A stretch of DNA of 17,713 nt from Holophagaceae bacterium UBA1801 (GCA_002319925.1 DCFP01000144.1:30276-47988); one strand, 5' to 3'; positions 1 to 6,668 are shown, numbered from the stretch's first letter. The notes: generated by a model from the letters alone, not told the origin. Numbers and translations: made by a program.

Positions 1-2
1 CG

Positions 3-79
3 TGGTGCGCCCGGAGCGACTCGAACGCCCGACCCTCAGGTTCGAAGCCTGATGCTCTATCCAGCTGAGCTACGGGCGC
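3..79 (-). tRNA. tRNA-Arg (anticodon UCG)
   Basis: The reverse strand folds into a complete 77-nt cloverleaf. The acceptor stem GCGCCCG pairs with CGGGCGC, the D-arm is GCTC...GAGC, the anticodon stem TCAGG/CCTGA encloses the loop CTTCGAA, and the T-arm carries the TTCGAGT loop. The 3' CCA is encoded. The anticodon TCG (positions 43-45) would read CGA, and other CGN codons by wobble. A -10-like TAGAAT lies about 16 nt upstream. The 5' five nucleotides of the gene plus its leader and -10 are repeated 169 bp further upstream at 244-278. Confidence 0.96.
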
Positions 80-109
80 ACACGCGAATCTTTGATTCTA
101 CCTCGCCCG
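75..109 (-). repeat. 35-bp direct repeat, copy A (tRNA 5' end, leader and -10)
   Basis: This is identical over 35 bp to 244-278. It covers the first 5 nt of the tRNA gene, its leader and the TAGAAT box. Similarity resumes further upstream: TTCTGGCT at 131-138 matches 281-288 after a 19-nt length difference. The duplicated segment was therefore probably longer than the perfect repeat. Confidence 0.9.
95..100 (-). promoter_or_regulatory. Probable -10 box of the tRNA-Arg promoter
   Basis: On the minus strand TAGAAT (one mismatch to TATAAT) lies 15 nt before the tRNA 5' end, leaving room for a short leader. No good -35 is visible at 16-18 nt spacing. The same box is present in the duplicated upstream copy at 264-269. 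The call rests on the -10 alone. Confidence 0.4.
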
Positions 110-171
110 CTGGCAAGGATCGAGACAAGATTCTGGCTGGATAGAGCGATGAATGCTGAAGGCTCTATCCT

Positions 172-238
172 GCTTCGCTCCCGTCTATCGAACGCTCCAC
201 TGGAGCGTTCTCCCGCTCGCTGTGCTCTCGGAGACGGG
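172..238 (-). repeat. CAGTG double-stem hairpin element, copy 1
   Basis: Read on the minus strand: outer arm CCCGTCT (238-232), a 21-nt box ending GCGAGCGGGA (231-211), and a palindrome of two 10-nt arms, GAACGCTCCA and TGGAGCGTTC, around a single G (210-190). These are followed by a GAT linker (189-187), outer arm AGACGGG (186-180), and GCGAAGC (178-172). The layout, segment lengths and non-stem sequence match the element at 10390-10460, while both stems differ in sequence and stay complementary. No T-run follows, so a simple terminator is unlikely. Its function is unknown. Confidence 0.75.
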
Positions 239-243
239 CCCCT

Positions 244-278
244 GGCGCACACGCGAATCTTTGATTCTACCTCGCCCG
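244..278 (-). repeat. 35-bp direct repeat, copy B (orphan tRNA promoter/leader)
   Basis: This is a perfect copy of 75-109. Here the -10 and leader lead into GCGCC, the start of the tRNA, but then into the hairpin element at 172-238 instead of a tRNA body. It looks like the remnant of a second tRNA-Arg copy, or a promoter now transcribing the hairpin element. It sits just downstream of the adenosine-deaminase-family gene. Confidence 0.85.
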
Positions 279-295
279 ACTTCTGGCTCGATCTT

Positions 296-1240
296 TTACA
301 GGTTCATGCACCAGGCATCTTCGACAGCGTGCTTCCGCAGGGCTTGGAGTTGGGCCTCGGATAGGCCTAGACCCTCAGCCTGCTGCCACTCCCAGGGAAT
401 ATCGCAGGGGATGACACCGGGGTCATCGGTCCCCAGGGCGCAGCGGACACCGGCTTTCAGCAGATCGGGCAATGGGTGCGGGCCAAGGTCCGGCACGAGA
501 GCGCGATTGGAGGTGATGCAGATGTCCAGCGGGATGCGGCGTTCAACCAGCAGTTCCAGGGTTGAAGGATCCTTCGCCGCGCGGACGCCGTGGACGATGC
601 GCTCTGCGCCGGCATCTAGAATCGCCTCCCGAACATTGGAACCCGGACCATTCTCACCAGCGTGCGCGGCTAGGCGGAGACCGGCTTTGCGAGCACGGTC
701 AAAAACCTTGGCCCAGTCCTTGAAAGGCACCCGCTCTAGGCCGCCTGTGGAAAAACCGACGACCCATGCGGGTTTGTTGGGTAGCACGAGATCCAGGACT
801 TCGTGGCCATGATCGGTGCCGAAGTGATTGACCGCATCGATGATGACGGCGATGCGAACGCCCTGCTGGCGAGCTTCCTGGATCCCCTCATCCATGCCTT
901 TCCACAGTTCATCGAGGGTCAGGAAAGCACTCTGTTTGACCAGAAAATGGGGCGAGACCCACAGATCGATTCCGCGCAGACCTTCGCCAGGAGCGGCCAG
1001 CCGCGAGACGCAAGCCCTGATGGTTTCCTTCGCCACATCGGCTCCGCGGATGAAACCGCAGGCGAAGAAGAAGGCCCCGATGAAGCCCTCGAAATCCACA
1101 AGCTCGCGCCGCCAGAGGGCTTCCAGCGTGGCGGGCACCGTCTTGCCGGCCTGCGCTGCCTGCTTTCGAACCCATGTTGGATCAAGACTGCCTTCCAAGT
1201 GGGCGTGACGATCGATACGCGGAGGCAGCAGGGTGGTCAT
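296..1240 (-). CDS. Adenosine deaminase family protein
   Basis: A 314-aa amidohydrolase-fold enzyme of the adenosine/AMP deaminase superfamily, expected to hydrolyse the 6-amino group of adenosine or a related purine in the cytoplasm. Family metal and catalytic motifs are all present: HAHLEGS (His12, His14), HAGE (His193, Glu196), VHGVR (His217), TSN (243-245) and GTDDP (Asp272, Asp273). The length is slightly short for ADA (about 330-350). The usual substrate-loop sequence around 'GFDLAGDE' is replaced by GFSTGGLE, so substrate preference is uncertain. Aminodeoxyfutalosine or another purine derivative is a possible alternative to adenosine. I chose the ATG at 1240 because the metal motif follows at the usual distance. 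An ATG at 1270 in the same frame adds ten residues and has no Shine-Dalgarno sequence. The 133 bp upstream to the FYDLN gene hold no other gene. Confidence 0.88.
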   Translation of the reverse strand: MTTLLPPRIDRHAHLEGSLDPTWVRKQAAQAGKTVPATLEALWRRELVDFEGFIGAFFFACGFIRGADVAKETIRACVSRLAAPGEGLRGIDLWVSPHFLVKQSAFLTLDELWKGMDEGIQEARQQGVRIAVIIDAVNHFGTDHGHEVLDLVLPNKPAWVVGFSTGGLERVPFKDWAKVFDRARKAGLRLAAHAGENGPGSNVREAILDAGAERIVHGVRAAKDPSTLELLVERRIPLDICITSNRALVPDLGPHPLPDLLKAGVRCALGTDDPGVIPCDIPWEWQQAEGLGLSEAQLQALRKHAVEDAWCMNL

Positions 1241-1373
1241 TGGAATCTCAACCGGAATGAAGCCCACCATAGCTGGATCGGCATCACGAGAAAAGCGTCT
1301 CGGATGAGTTCACCTAGCATCACTCGCACCTGGCGCCGTTAAGTGGCGTCAGATGCGGCTCAGCCGAGCTTAT

Positions 1374-1667
1374 CTACTCGTCATAGTCGTCCATGTTGAG
1401 GTCGCCGGGGTCCACGCCTTCGGCTCTCGCGCCGGAGATGCCGAGGCTTTCCTCGAGGCCATCATCGGCAACGCTTTCGGTTTCGATATCGGGGGTGAAA
1501 TCGTCATCGATCTGCAGGACCGCCTTGTCCTTCTTGGGCGCCTTCGCTTTCGCGGGGGCGTCTTTCTGGTTGGCGCCGCACTTGGGGCAAACGGACTCGG
1601 GTTTGGTGAAGTCGTAAAACTTCGTCGAGCATGAAAAACAAGTCCACTTCTTTCCCAAATTCGCCAT
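1374..1667 (-). CDS. FYDLN-type zinc-ribbon protein (TIGR02300-like)
   Basis: A 97-aa cytoplasmic protein. Its N-terminus carries two Cys pairs, CFSC and CPKC, about 18 residues apart, forming a small zinc ribbon. Between them is KFYDF, close to the FYDLN signature of this family. A Lys/Ala-rich linker (about residues 37-48) follows, and then a very acidic tail ending DDYDE. I recognise the family by the GKKWTCFSCSTKFYD start and acidic tail. Its biochemical function is not established. The ATG at 1667 is supported by GAGG five nt upstream. It lies 80 bp downstream of the GAF-like hypothetical, on the same strand, with a possible promoter between. Confidence 0.85.
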   Translation of the reverse strand: MANLGKKWTCFSCSTKFYDFTKPESVCPKCGANQKDAPAKAKAPKKDKAVLQIDDDFTPDIETESVADDGLEESLGISGARAEGVDPGDLNMDDYDE

Positions 1668-1697
1668 GGCAGCCTCAATCCCAACAAAGGACCATGG

Positions 1698-1724
1698 ATT
1701 ATCATATTTTCACGCCGTTGTCAC
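1698..1724 (-). promoter_or_regulatory. Possible promoter for the FYDLN gene
   Basis: The minus strand has GTGACA (1724-1719) and, after a 15-nt AT-rich spacer, GATAAT (1703-1698). The latter lies 30 nt before the start codon. Spacing is shorter than ideal, so this is a weak call based only on motif resemblance. Confidence 0.25.
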
Positions 1725-1747
1725 GTGGGGGCTGTGGCCGGAGCGAT

Positions 1748-2794
1748 TCAGTTCCGGGGTGCCCAGGGCGCCGGACCCAACTTGGTGGCGTCGCCTTCGC
1801 ATAGCTGATGGACCACGGTCTGGTAAAAAATATGGTGCTGGTTCTCGACTTCGGTTGTGTATCTTTCCACAAAAGACGCCAGGCTCCGGTCGAGCTCGTC
1901 GCGCAGTGCGGCATACAGGTTGCTCTTCTGGCGCCCTTGTACCACCTTGTTCGGGAAATAGAGCTCGATGTCACCCACCAGCACCCGGGCGCTCCGTTCA
2001 GCGTTTGCGCGGATCTTGGGATCCAGCGGAGCCACGGGCGGTTCGGGAATGGGCTCCACGACGCGCTGGGTGGGCATGGAGGGATGGCTTTCCGTGGTCG
2101 CGGCGCTCTTTTCGTCCTCCTTGAGCCCCGCCAGGAACGAAAGCGTGGCCTCGGCCGTGTGGGTCAGAGCCCGGACATGATTCGGATGGTCGATCACCTG
2201 CCGCAGGCCGCTGTCCACCAGCAGCAGGGCAACGGTCTTACGGCGCAGCCTCAGGGGCAGGATCCGCACGTCCGAAGCCTCGAACCGGCTCAGGATGGTC
2301 AACAAGGAGAGATAGGCCGGGCCAGGCGCGTCAATGACGGGCACACGGCCTTGGATCAGTTCTTCCAGAGGAGGCGGTGGAACCACTGGCGCCCCTGGCT
2401 TGGGGAGATCCGACTCGAAACCCCGTGTGGCAAACAGGCTGGCGATGCCCTGTTTGATCACGAACAAGGCGCTTCTTTCAACGAAGGGCTGCAAGCCTTC
2501 GAGCAATCGCTTCAGCACTTCCCCTTGGCTCGAGGAGGCTTCGATGAGGTTCAGGGCTGCTCCGAGATCCTTTTCGGTGTCCGAGACAATGTCGGGGAAA
2601 GGGTCTTCCGGTGCGGGAGGAGCGGGAGGCGGGGCCAACAGTTCCTGGATCTGACCCAGGAATGCATCATCCGGGTTGAGACGCCCCATGCCCTCTTCCC
2701 AGGTCATCATGACCTGCTCAAGAAGAGCCTGATGCCGATCATTGACCCACTTATGGATCATCTGCTTGAGGGGTTCTCTCAGATTTTCGTCCAT
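1748..2794 (-). CDS. Hypothetical protein with GAF-like core
   Basis: A 348-aa soluble protein with no signal peptide or membrane segment. The N-terminal helix (1-50) is followed by a Pro-rich linker (APPPAPPAPEDPFP, about 54-67). A GAF-like region runs from about 75 to 225, with the characteristic GEVLKRLLEGLQPFVERSAL segment and a second Pro-rich loop inside it. Another linker (about 225-270) leads to a charged helical C-terminal domain (270-335: ERSARVLVGDIELYFPNKV...). This organisation resembles uncharacterised acidobacterial GAF proteins, and I know no specific function. I prefer the start at 2794 because upstream in-frame codons lack family-like sequence. An ATG at 2854 is possible, and neither has a strong Shine-Dalgarno sequence. 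The left end of the inverted-repeat element lies 102 bp upstream, so the promoter should sit in that gap or inside the element. Confidence 0.75.
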   Translation of the reverse strand: MDENLREPLKQMIHKWVNDRHQALLEQVMMTWEEGMGRLNPDDAFLGQIQELLAPPPAPPAPEDPFPDIVSDTEKDLGAALNLIEASSSQGEVLKRLLEGLQPFVERSALFVIKQGIASLFATRGFESDLPKPGAPVVPPPPLEELIQGRVPVIDAPGPAYLSLLTILSRFEASDVRILPLRLRRKTVALLLVDSGLRQVIDHPNHVRALTHTAEATLSFLAGLKEDEKSAATTESHPSMPTQRVVEPIPEPPVAPLDPKIRANAERSARVLVGDIELYFPNKVVQGRQKSNLYAALRDELDRSLASFVERYTTEVENQHHIFYQTVVHQLCEGDATKLGPAPWAPRN

Positions 2795-2896
2795 CGTGTT
2801 GTCCAAAGGGTTGCATTCGAGAGTATCCCAAATTCGTCCAGGGGAGGCGGTCATCTGGCAATTCTTTGACCGGGACGATAGGATGCAAGCTGGTCT

Positions 2897-2928
2897 GAGA
2901 GTGCGCTTTAAAAATCCCGCGTGCCGCG
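2897..2928 (+). repeat. Left terminal inverted repeat
   Basis: A 32-bp arm beginning GAGAGTGCGCTTTAAAAATC. It matches the reverse complement of 3244-3275 at 29 of 32 positions, with mismatches at 2906, 2917 and 2921. Confidence 0.8.
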
Positions 2929-2979
2929 ACGGAGGCCAGCCGCGTGAACCAGCAAGGCAGCGGCCGTAGCGCGATGTGG

Positions 2980-3030
2980 ATCTTTGCATCATTTAGGTCC
3001 ACTTGGTGCGGACCTAAATGGTGCAAAGAT
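2980..3030. repeat. Long hairpin inside the inverted-repeat element
   Basis: ATCTTTGCA (2980-2988) pairs with TGCAAAGAT (3022-3030), and ATTTAGGTCC (2991-3000) with GGACCTAAAT (3010-3019). The two stems are separated by a 2x2 internal mismatch and the loop is 9 nt. With 19 Watson-Crick pairs it is the longest stem in the window. It is less GC-rich than its surroundings. Confidence 0.85.
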
Positions 3031-3066
3031 CGGGCAAGGCCGCTAACGCCGCTGGAAAACGTCCGC

Positions 3067-3087
3067 ATGGGAAGCAGTGCTTCCCAT
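3067..3087 (+). repeat. CAGTG-centred palindrome, copy 4 (inside the element)
   Basis: Ten-nt arms ATGGGAAGCA and TGCTTCCCAT flank a single G. This is the same 10-1-10 geometry and CAGTG centre as copies 1-3. The conserved box and GAT linker are absent, so homology to the other copies is less certain. Hairpin 3089-3109 (GCACATGCC/GGCATGTGC, loop GGG) follows directly. Both are enclosed by an outer stem 3056-3066/3112-3122 with 10 of 11 pairs. Confidence 0.6.
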
Positions 3088-3243
3088 AGCACATGCCGGG
3101 GGCATGTGCGGGCGGCCGTTTTCGGATGGCCCCGTCCCTTCGGGCTGGGGCGGCGGGCCACGCATCTCCGCGTCAGGCTCGTCGAAGGTAGTACCCGCTA
3201 CCTCCTCCTCCCCTTCCTTGATATGCTTGCCCGGCGCTCCCAG

Positions 3244-3275
3244 CGCGGCAAGCGCGATTTTTAAAACGCACTCTC
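3244..3275 (-). repeat. Right terminal inverted repeat
   Basis: Inverted partner of 2897-2928. Its inner ten bases also form the 3' arm of the hairpin at 3225-3253 (GCTTGCC/GGCAAGC plus GCGCT/AGCGC), so this end could fold alone as well as pair with the other end. Confidence 0.8.
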
Positions 3276-3277
3276 TT

Positions 3278-3281
3278 GGAG
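3278..3281 (+). promoter_or_regulatory. Ribosome binding site of the STAS gene
   Basis: GGAG lies 8 nt before the ATG at 3290. It fixes that start rather than any longer reading frame reaching back into the repeat element. It lies just 2 nt beyond the right terminal inverted repeat. Confidence 0.8.
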
Positions 3282-3289
3282 TCCAGGGC

Positions 3290-3643
3290 ATGGCTGATCT
3301 TTCGATCCAGGTCCGTGACATGGATGGTGTCGCGGTGATGCAGCCTGAGGGATTCGTCAATGCCCACACCGTCCAGCAGTTTGAAAGCGCCCTGGAGGAA
3401 CTTGTCCAGTCAGGTCGGGTCAAGATCCTACTGGACTGCCAGGAGTTGACCTACATCAGCTCGGCGGGGCTGGGGGCCATCATGGGACTGATCGAACCCA
3501 TCCGCGAGAACGGTGGGGACATTCTGCTTTGCAATTTGCAGCGCAACGTTTTGTCCATCTTCGAAACCCTCGGTTTCACTCAGCTTTATCAGGTTTTCGA
3601 TGATCGGGAAGCGGCCCTCCAGGCTCTGGCAAGGAAGGTGTAA
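3290..3643 (+). CDS. STAS-domain anti-sigma factor antagonist (SpoIIAA/RsbV type)
   Basis: A 117-aa single STAS domain. In the partner-switch mechanism the unphosphorylated antagonist binds the anti-sigma kinase and frees its target, and phosphorylation of a conserved Ser switches it off. The phosphorylation loop is YISSAGLGAIMG, with Ser58 the expected site. The length is typical of the family. The stop codon is followed directly by the GTG of the RsbW-like kinase, so the two are translationally coupled. A PP2C phosphatase follows, completing the cycle. The reading frame is open upstream into the repeat element to 3077, but Shine-Dalgarno placement and family length support 3290. The promoter must lie in or across the repeat element. 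Confidence 0.93.
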   Translation: MADLSIQVRDMDGVAVMQPEGFVNAHTVQQFESALEELVQSGRVKILLDCQELTYISSAGLGAIMGLIEPIRENGGDILLCNLQRNVLSIFETLGFTQLYQVFDDREAALQALARKV

Positions 3644-4075
3644 GTGAAAGCCCTTCCCGATCCAGAAACCTTCCGGTTGACCATTCCCAGCCAGACCCGG
3701 TATTTGAACCTCGTCACGGGCCTCGCCAAGCGGGCTTCCATGGTGGCGGGAATGGACGACGCGACCGCCTCCAAGGTCTCCATCGCCGTGGACGAAGCGG
3801 TCACCAATGTCATCCTCCACGCCTATCACAGCCGCTCAGAGCACTGGGTGGAGATCGAACTCCGCTTCGCTCCCAAAGCCCTCGAAATCCGCATCTGGCA
3901 CACCGGCGAGGGGCTCCGCGAGAACGAAATCGTACTGCCTGATCCGAGCGAGTACGTGAAACATCCGCGCAAGGGCGGTTTGGGTCTCCTGCTGATGAGC
4001 CGTTTCATGGATGAGATCCACTTCAGCGAATCCCCGGACCGGAGCGAATGCCGCATGATCAAGCGCGTGAGCTGA
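3644..4075 (+). CDS. RsbW/SpoIIAB-like anti-sigma Ser/Thr kinase (HATPase_c_2)
   Basis: A 143-aa GHKL-fold ATPase. The expected role is to sequester a sigma factor or other partner and phosphorylate the STAS antagonist encoded just upstream. The N-box is VDEAVTNVILHAY (Glu51, Asn55) and the lid/G2 region is GGLGLLLM (111-118). The G1 box reads IWHTGEGL: the usual Asp of DxGxG, which contacts the adenine, is His86. That may alter nucleotide binding. The GTG start is adjacent to the previous TAA, with AAGGAAGG 5 nt upstream as Shine-Dalgarno sequence. No sigma factor gene is nearby, so its partner is encoded elsewhere or is not a sigma factor. Confidence 0.92.
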   Translation: MKALPDPETFRLTIPSQTRYLNLVTGLAKRASMVAGMDDATASKVSIAVDEAVTNVILHAYHSRSEHWVEIELRFAPKALEIRIWHTGEGLRENEIVLPDPSEYVKHPRKGGLGLLLMSRFMDEIHFSESPDRSECRMIKRVS

Positions 4076-4084
4076 CGGCGGGCC

Positions 4085-5689
4085 ATGCCCCCCACCGCGC
4101 CAGAATCACCTTTCGATCGATTGCGTGAGCTCTCTCTGCGCAGTGCCGAGGGGACGCACGAGCTGCTTCCCATCGTCGATTTCCTGGAGATGTTCCCGGA
4201 GCAGATGACGGAAGAGGCGCTTATTCACCTCGTGGGCGTGACGGCCCTCGGCATCGCCAGGGCTTCCCAGGGAGGACTCTGGGATGGCGCCCGCTGGCTC
4301 TTCCTCCGCGGCAATGCGACGCCCTTCCCGACTCATCCAGGTCCCGGATGGATCAGTCTGCCGTGGACCTACATCGGCAAAGCCTACGGGCATCTGGTCA
4401 TCCGCACGGATGACACCCCCAATGCTCTCCGGTTGCTGCTTTCCATTTCAGCTCCCCTGCTGGTCTGGCGCCGCCTGGAGGCCGTGCGCAGCGACCAGAA
4501 CCGCGCCTTGGCCCTTCAGCTATCCCGCCTGAACACCCTTTTCGAATTGACCAGGAGCCTGGGCGAAACCGAGCGGAGGGAAGACATCGTCACCCTGGCC
4601 GCCCGCAAGATCATGGCGGAGTTCCATATCCAGCGGCTGCTCGTGGTGGATTCCCACGGCGAGGTCATGTTCAGCCAGGGCCTCGGTAACATCCCAGCTG
4701 TGCTTGAAGGAGAAGCCCTGCATGAAGTCGCCAGCGAGCACCGTCTGATCCACGCCATGCAACTGCGCGACCAGGACCACAGCCACGGATTCGCCTACGC
4801 CTGCGAACCAGCCATCGGCGCCCTGGGTGAAGAGGATGAGGTGTTTGTCCAGACACTCATCAACATGACTGCCGCAAGGCTTTCGGGCATCGAGTTGCGC
4901 GAGACCCGCGCTCAGGCGCAGCGCATCGAGAAGGATCTCGAATTGGCCCGGAACATCCAGCGCCGGATCCTGCCCAAGCGTCTTCCCGAACCGAGTGGCT
5001 GGACCTGTGCGGCGGCCAACCTGCCCTACGAGATGGTCGGAGGCGATCTCTACGATCTCTGGATGACCAGCGATCCAGGCCAGCCGGACCGTCTACACCT
5101 CGCCGTGGCGGACATCTCCGGCAAAGGCCTGCCCGCCTCGCTGATGATGACCCAGCTTTCGGCCTTCCTGCGGGCCATGGCTGACCGGCGAGTGGATGAT
5201 TGGGGAAAACTGGCTCACCGACTCAATTCGCGCATGAATGATGTGAGGGACCAGAACCGTTATGCGACGCTCTTCCTGGGCAGCATCAACCCTCTGGATG
5301 GGAGCGTGCGCTACGTGAATGCGGGCCACAACCCACCACTGCTCATTCCAGCGGATGGCGGTTCGGTCATCCGCCTGGAACCAACGGGTCCCATGGTGGG
5401 GCTCCTGTCAGGAGCCCAGTTCCGGGAGGGGAAGGCGTGCATCAACCCAGGGGATGCATTGATCATTTACACCGATGGCGTAATCGACGCAGAGGATGTG
5501 GACGGCAAGGAACTCGGGGAACAGCCTTTGATCGAGGCAGCACGGGGCTGCGATCTCCCGGCCACCGCCGAGGATCTCTTCGAAAACCTTCTCGTCCGGA
5601 CCCTGCAGCACATGGAGGGAGGCGGCTTCAAGGACGACGTAACCCTGGTGGTCATCAAGCGGCAGCCGGTTTTGGAGTCACGACCCTAG
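4085..5689 (+). CDS. GAF-domain SpoIIE/RsbU-type PP2C phosphatase
   Basis: A 534-aa protein predicted to dephosphorylate the STAS antagonist. The N-terminal 130 residues form a poorly defined sensor-like region. A GAF domain occupies about 148-270, followed by a coiled linker (EIAQ-type, 270-296, ending ARNIQRRILP, as in many RsbU proteins). The SpoIIE-type PP2C domain runs from about 305 to 526. Metal-site motifs are intact: VGGDLYD (318-324), ADISGKG (342-348), NAGHNPP (412-418), YTDGV (462-466) and DDVTLVV (517-523). No membrane segment is present, so any signal would be cytoplasmic. The start lies 9 nt after the kinase stop, with only a weak GGCGGG as Shine-Dalgarno sequence, which fits operon coupling. 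Confidence 0.93.
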   Translation: MPPTAPESPFDRLRELSLRSAEGTHELLPIVDFLEMFPEQMTEEALIHLVGVTALGIARASQGGLWDGARWLFLRGNATPFPTHPGPGWISLPWTYIGKAYGHLVIRTDDTPNALRLLLSISAPLLVWRRLEAVRSDQNRALALQLSRLNTLFELTRSLGETERREDIVTLAARKIMAEFHIQRLLVVDSHGEVMFSQGLGNIPAVLEGEALHEVASEHRLIHAMQLRDQDHSHGFAYACEPAIGALGEEDEVFVQTLINMTAARLSGIELRETRAQAQRIEKDLELARNIQRRILPKRLPEPSGWTCAAANLPYEMVGGDLYDLWMTSDPGQPDRLHLAVADISGKGLPASLMMTQLSAFLRAMADRRVDDWGKLAHRLNSRMNDVRDQNRYATLFLGSINPLDGSVRYVNAGHNPPLLIPADGGSVIRLEPTGPMVGLLSGAQFREGKACINPGDALIIYTDGVIDAEDVDGKELGEQPLIEAARGCDLPATAEDLFENLLVRTLQHMEGGGFKDDVTLVVIKRQPVLESRP

Positions 5690-5726
5690 AGTCTGCCTTA
5701 TCCTAGAAGGGTGGAGGTTTCATCCC

Positions 5727-6566
5727 ATGAACGGGTTCAAGACATTCGTCCTCATCGTGGCTATGACGGCCGTGCTGGTGCTGATCGGCAACATTCTCTA
5801 CGGCAACACGGGGGTCGTACTCGCGCTGGGTGTGGGTTTGCTCTTGAATGGCATCAGCTACTTCTTCTCGGATTCCATTGTGCTGGCGAGCTACCGGGCC
5901 CAGGTGATCACGGAGGCCGACGCCCCGGAACTCTATGCCATCATCGCCAACTTGGCCCAGCGTGCGGGTCTGCCCATGCCCCGCGTGGCAATCATCCCCG
6001 ACGAAACGCCGAATGCCTTTGCTACCGGCCGGGATCCCGAGCACGCCGTGGTTGCGGTGACCGCGGGGATCATGCGCACCCTGTCCCGCCAGGAACTGGA
6101 GGGGGTGCTGGCCCACGAACTGGGGCACGTGAAGCACCGGGACATTCTTATCGGCAGCCTGGCCGCTGTGTTGGCCCAGGCCATCATGTTCATCTCGCAT
6201 CTGGCGGTCTGGCTGTCTCCCCGGGATGACAGGGGTCGGTCCAACCCCCTGGGAGCCCTGGCGATCTACATCCTCGGTCCACTGGCTGCCATGCTCCTCC
6301 AGATGGCCATCAGCCGGTCTCGGGAATACATGGCGGACGAATACTCGGCCCACCTGACGGGACGTCCCGACATGCTGGCCTCTGCCCTGGCGAGGATTTC
6401 CGGCTACAACGATGAAGTGCCCATGCGGAACGCCCAACCCTCTACGGCTCACATGATGATCGTCAACCCCCTGAACGGCGGGGGGATCTTCAGCCTGTTC
6501 AGCACGCATCCTCCCATCGCCAAGCGCATCGAACGATTGAACGCCATGGCCATCGAGGCCCGGTAA
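5727..6566 (+). CDS. htpX: HtpX-like M48 membrane zinc metalloprotease
   Basis: A 279-aa inner-membrane protease of the M48B family, involved in quality control of membrane proteins. Two N-terminal membrane segments (about 5-24 and 28-48) precede the catalytic domain. The zinc motif HELGH is at 130-134, with the third ligand expected as Glu200 in RSREYMADE. Two further hydrophobic segments lie at about 141-163 and 176-196. NAFATGRDP before the active site is characteristic of the family. The length matches bacterial HtpX. GGTGGAGG precedes the ATG at 5727. It lies 37 bp after the PP2C gene on the same strand and may be cotranscribed, linking the switch to envelope stress. That link is inferred from position only. 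Confidence 0.94.
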   Translation: MNGFKTFVLIVAMTAVLVLIGNILYGNTGVVLALGVGLLLNGISYFFSDSIVLASYRAQVITEADAPELYAIIANLAQRAGLPMPRVAIIPDETPNAFATGRDPEHAVVAVTAGIMRTLSRQELEGVLAHELGHVKHRDILIGSLAAVLAQAIMFISHLAVWLSPRDDRGRSNPLGALAIYILGPLAAMLLQMAISRSREYMADEYSAHLTGRPDMLASALARISGYNDEVPMRNAQPSTAHMMIVNPLNGGGIFSLFSTHPPIAKRIERLNAMAIEAR

Positions 6567-6640
6567 TACAAGGAGGGACTGGCCGCAAGCCGTCACGCCA
6601 AAACAACTTGTTCAGCCTCCGGCCTAAGGGGCCGCAGTAA

Positions 6641-6668
6641 AACAAACTGCCCTGCACAGTTTATTTTG
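6641..6668 (+). terminator. Weak hairpin after htpX
   Basis: AACTG (6646-6650) pairs with CAGTT (6658-6662) and is followed by ATTTTG. Partial pairing extends outward. The stem is short and the T-run has only four bases, so this is a marginal intrinsic terminator at best, between htpX and the kinase gene. Confidence 0.25.

Larger units (their letters stand above)
2897..3275. mobile_element. MITE-like 379-bp element with 32-bp terminal inverted repeats
   Basis: The outer 32 bp at each end are inverted copies with 29 of 32 matches. The shared outer part is GAGAGTGCG, then TTTAAAAATC. No transposase or other credible gene lies inside. The interior is packed with hairpins: 2980-3030, 3067-3087, 3089-3109, an outer stem 3056-3066/3112-3122 enclosing the previous two, 3186-3203 and 3225-3253. 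No convincing target-site duplication is visible in the flanks. Length, terminal repeats and lack of coding content fit a non-autonomous insertion element. A structured RNA locus is an alternative. It fills most of the gene-free stretch 2795-3289, between divergent genes, and ends 2 nt before the ribosome binding site of the STAS gene. Confidence 0.55.

Noticed and set aside
190..210. Palindrome as an intrinsic terminator for the deaminase gene
   Set aside because: No T-run follows on either strand, and the same structure recurs in other intergenic contexts with different stems.
1808..2869. Plus-strand open frame of 353 codons
   Set aside because: Antisense to the GAF-like gene, which has coherent domain structure. 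No family resemblance or Shine-Dalgarno sequence.
2890..3280. Target-site duplication around the inverted-repeat element
   Set aside because: Flanks GGTCT and TTGGA share no convincing short direct repeat, so insertion cannot be shown from the site itself.
3077..3289. N-terminal extension of the STAS protein into the repeat element
   Set aside because: The frame is open, but the translated sequence comes from palindromes, STAS antagonists are about 110-120 aa, and GGAG supports ATG 3290.
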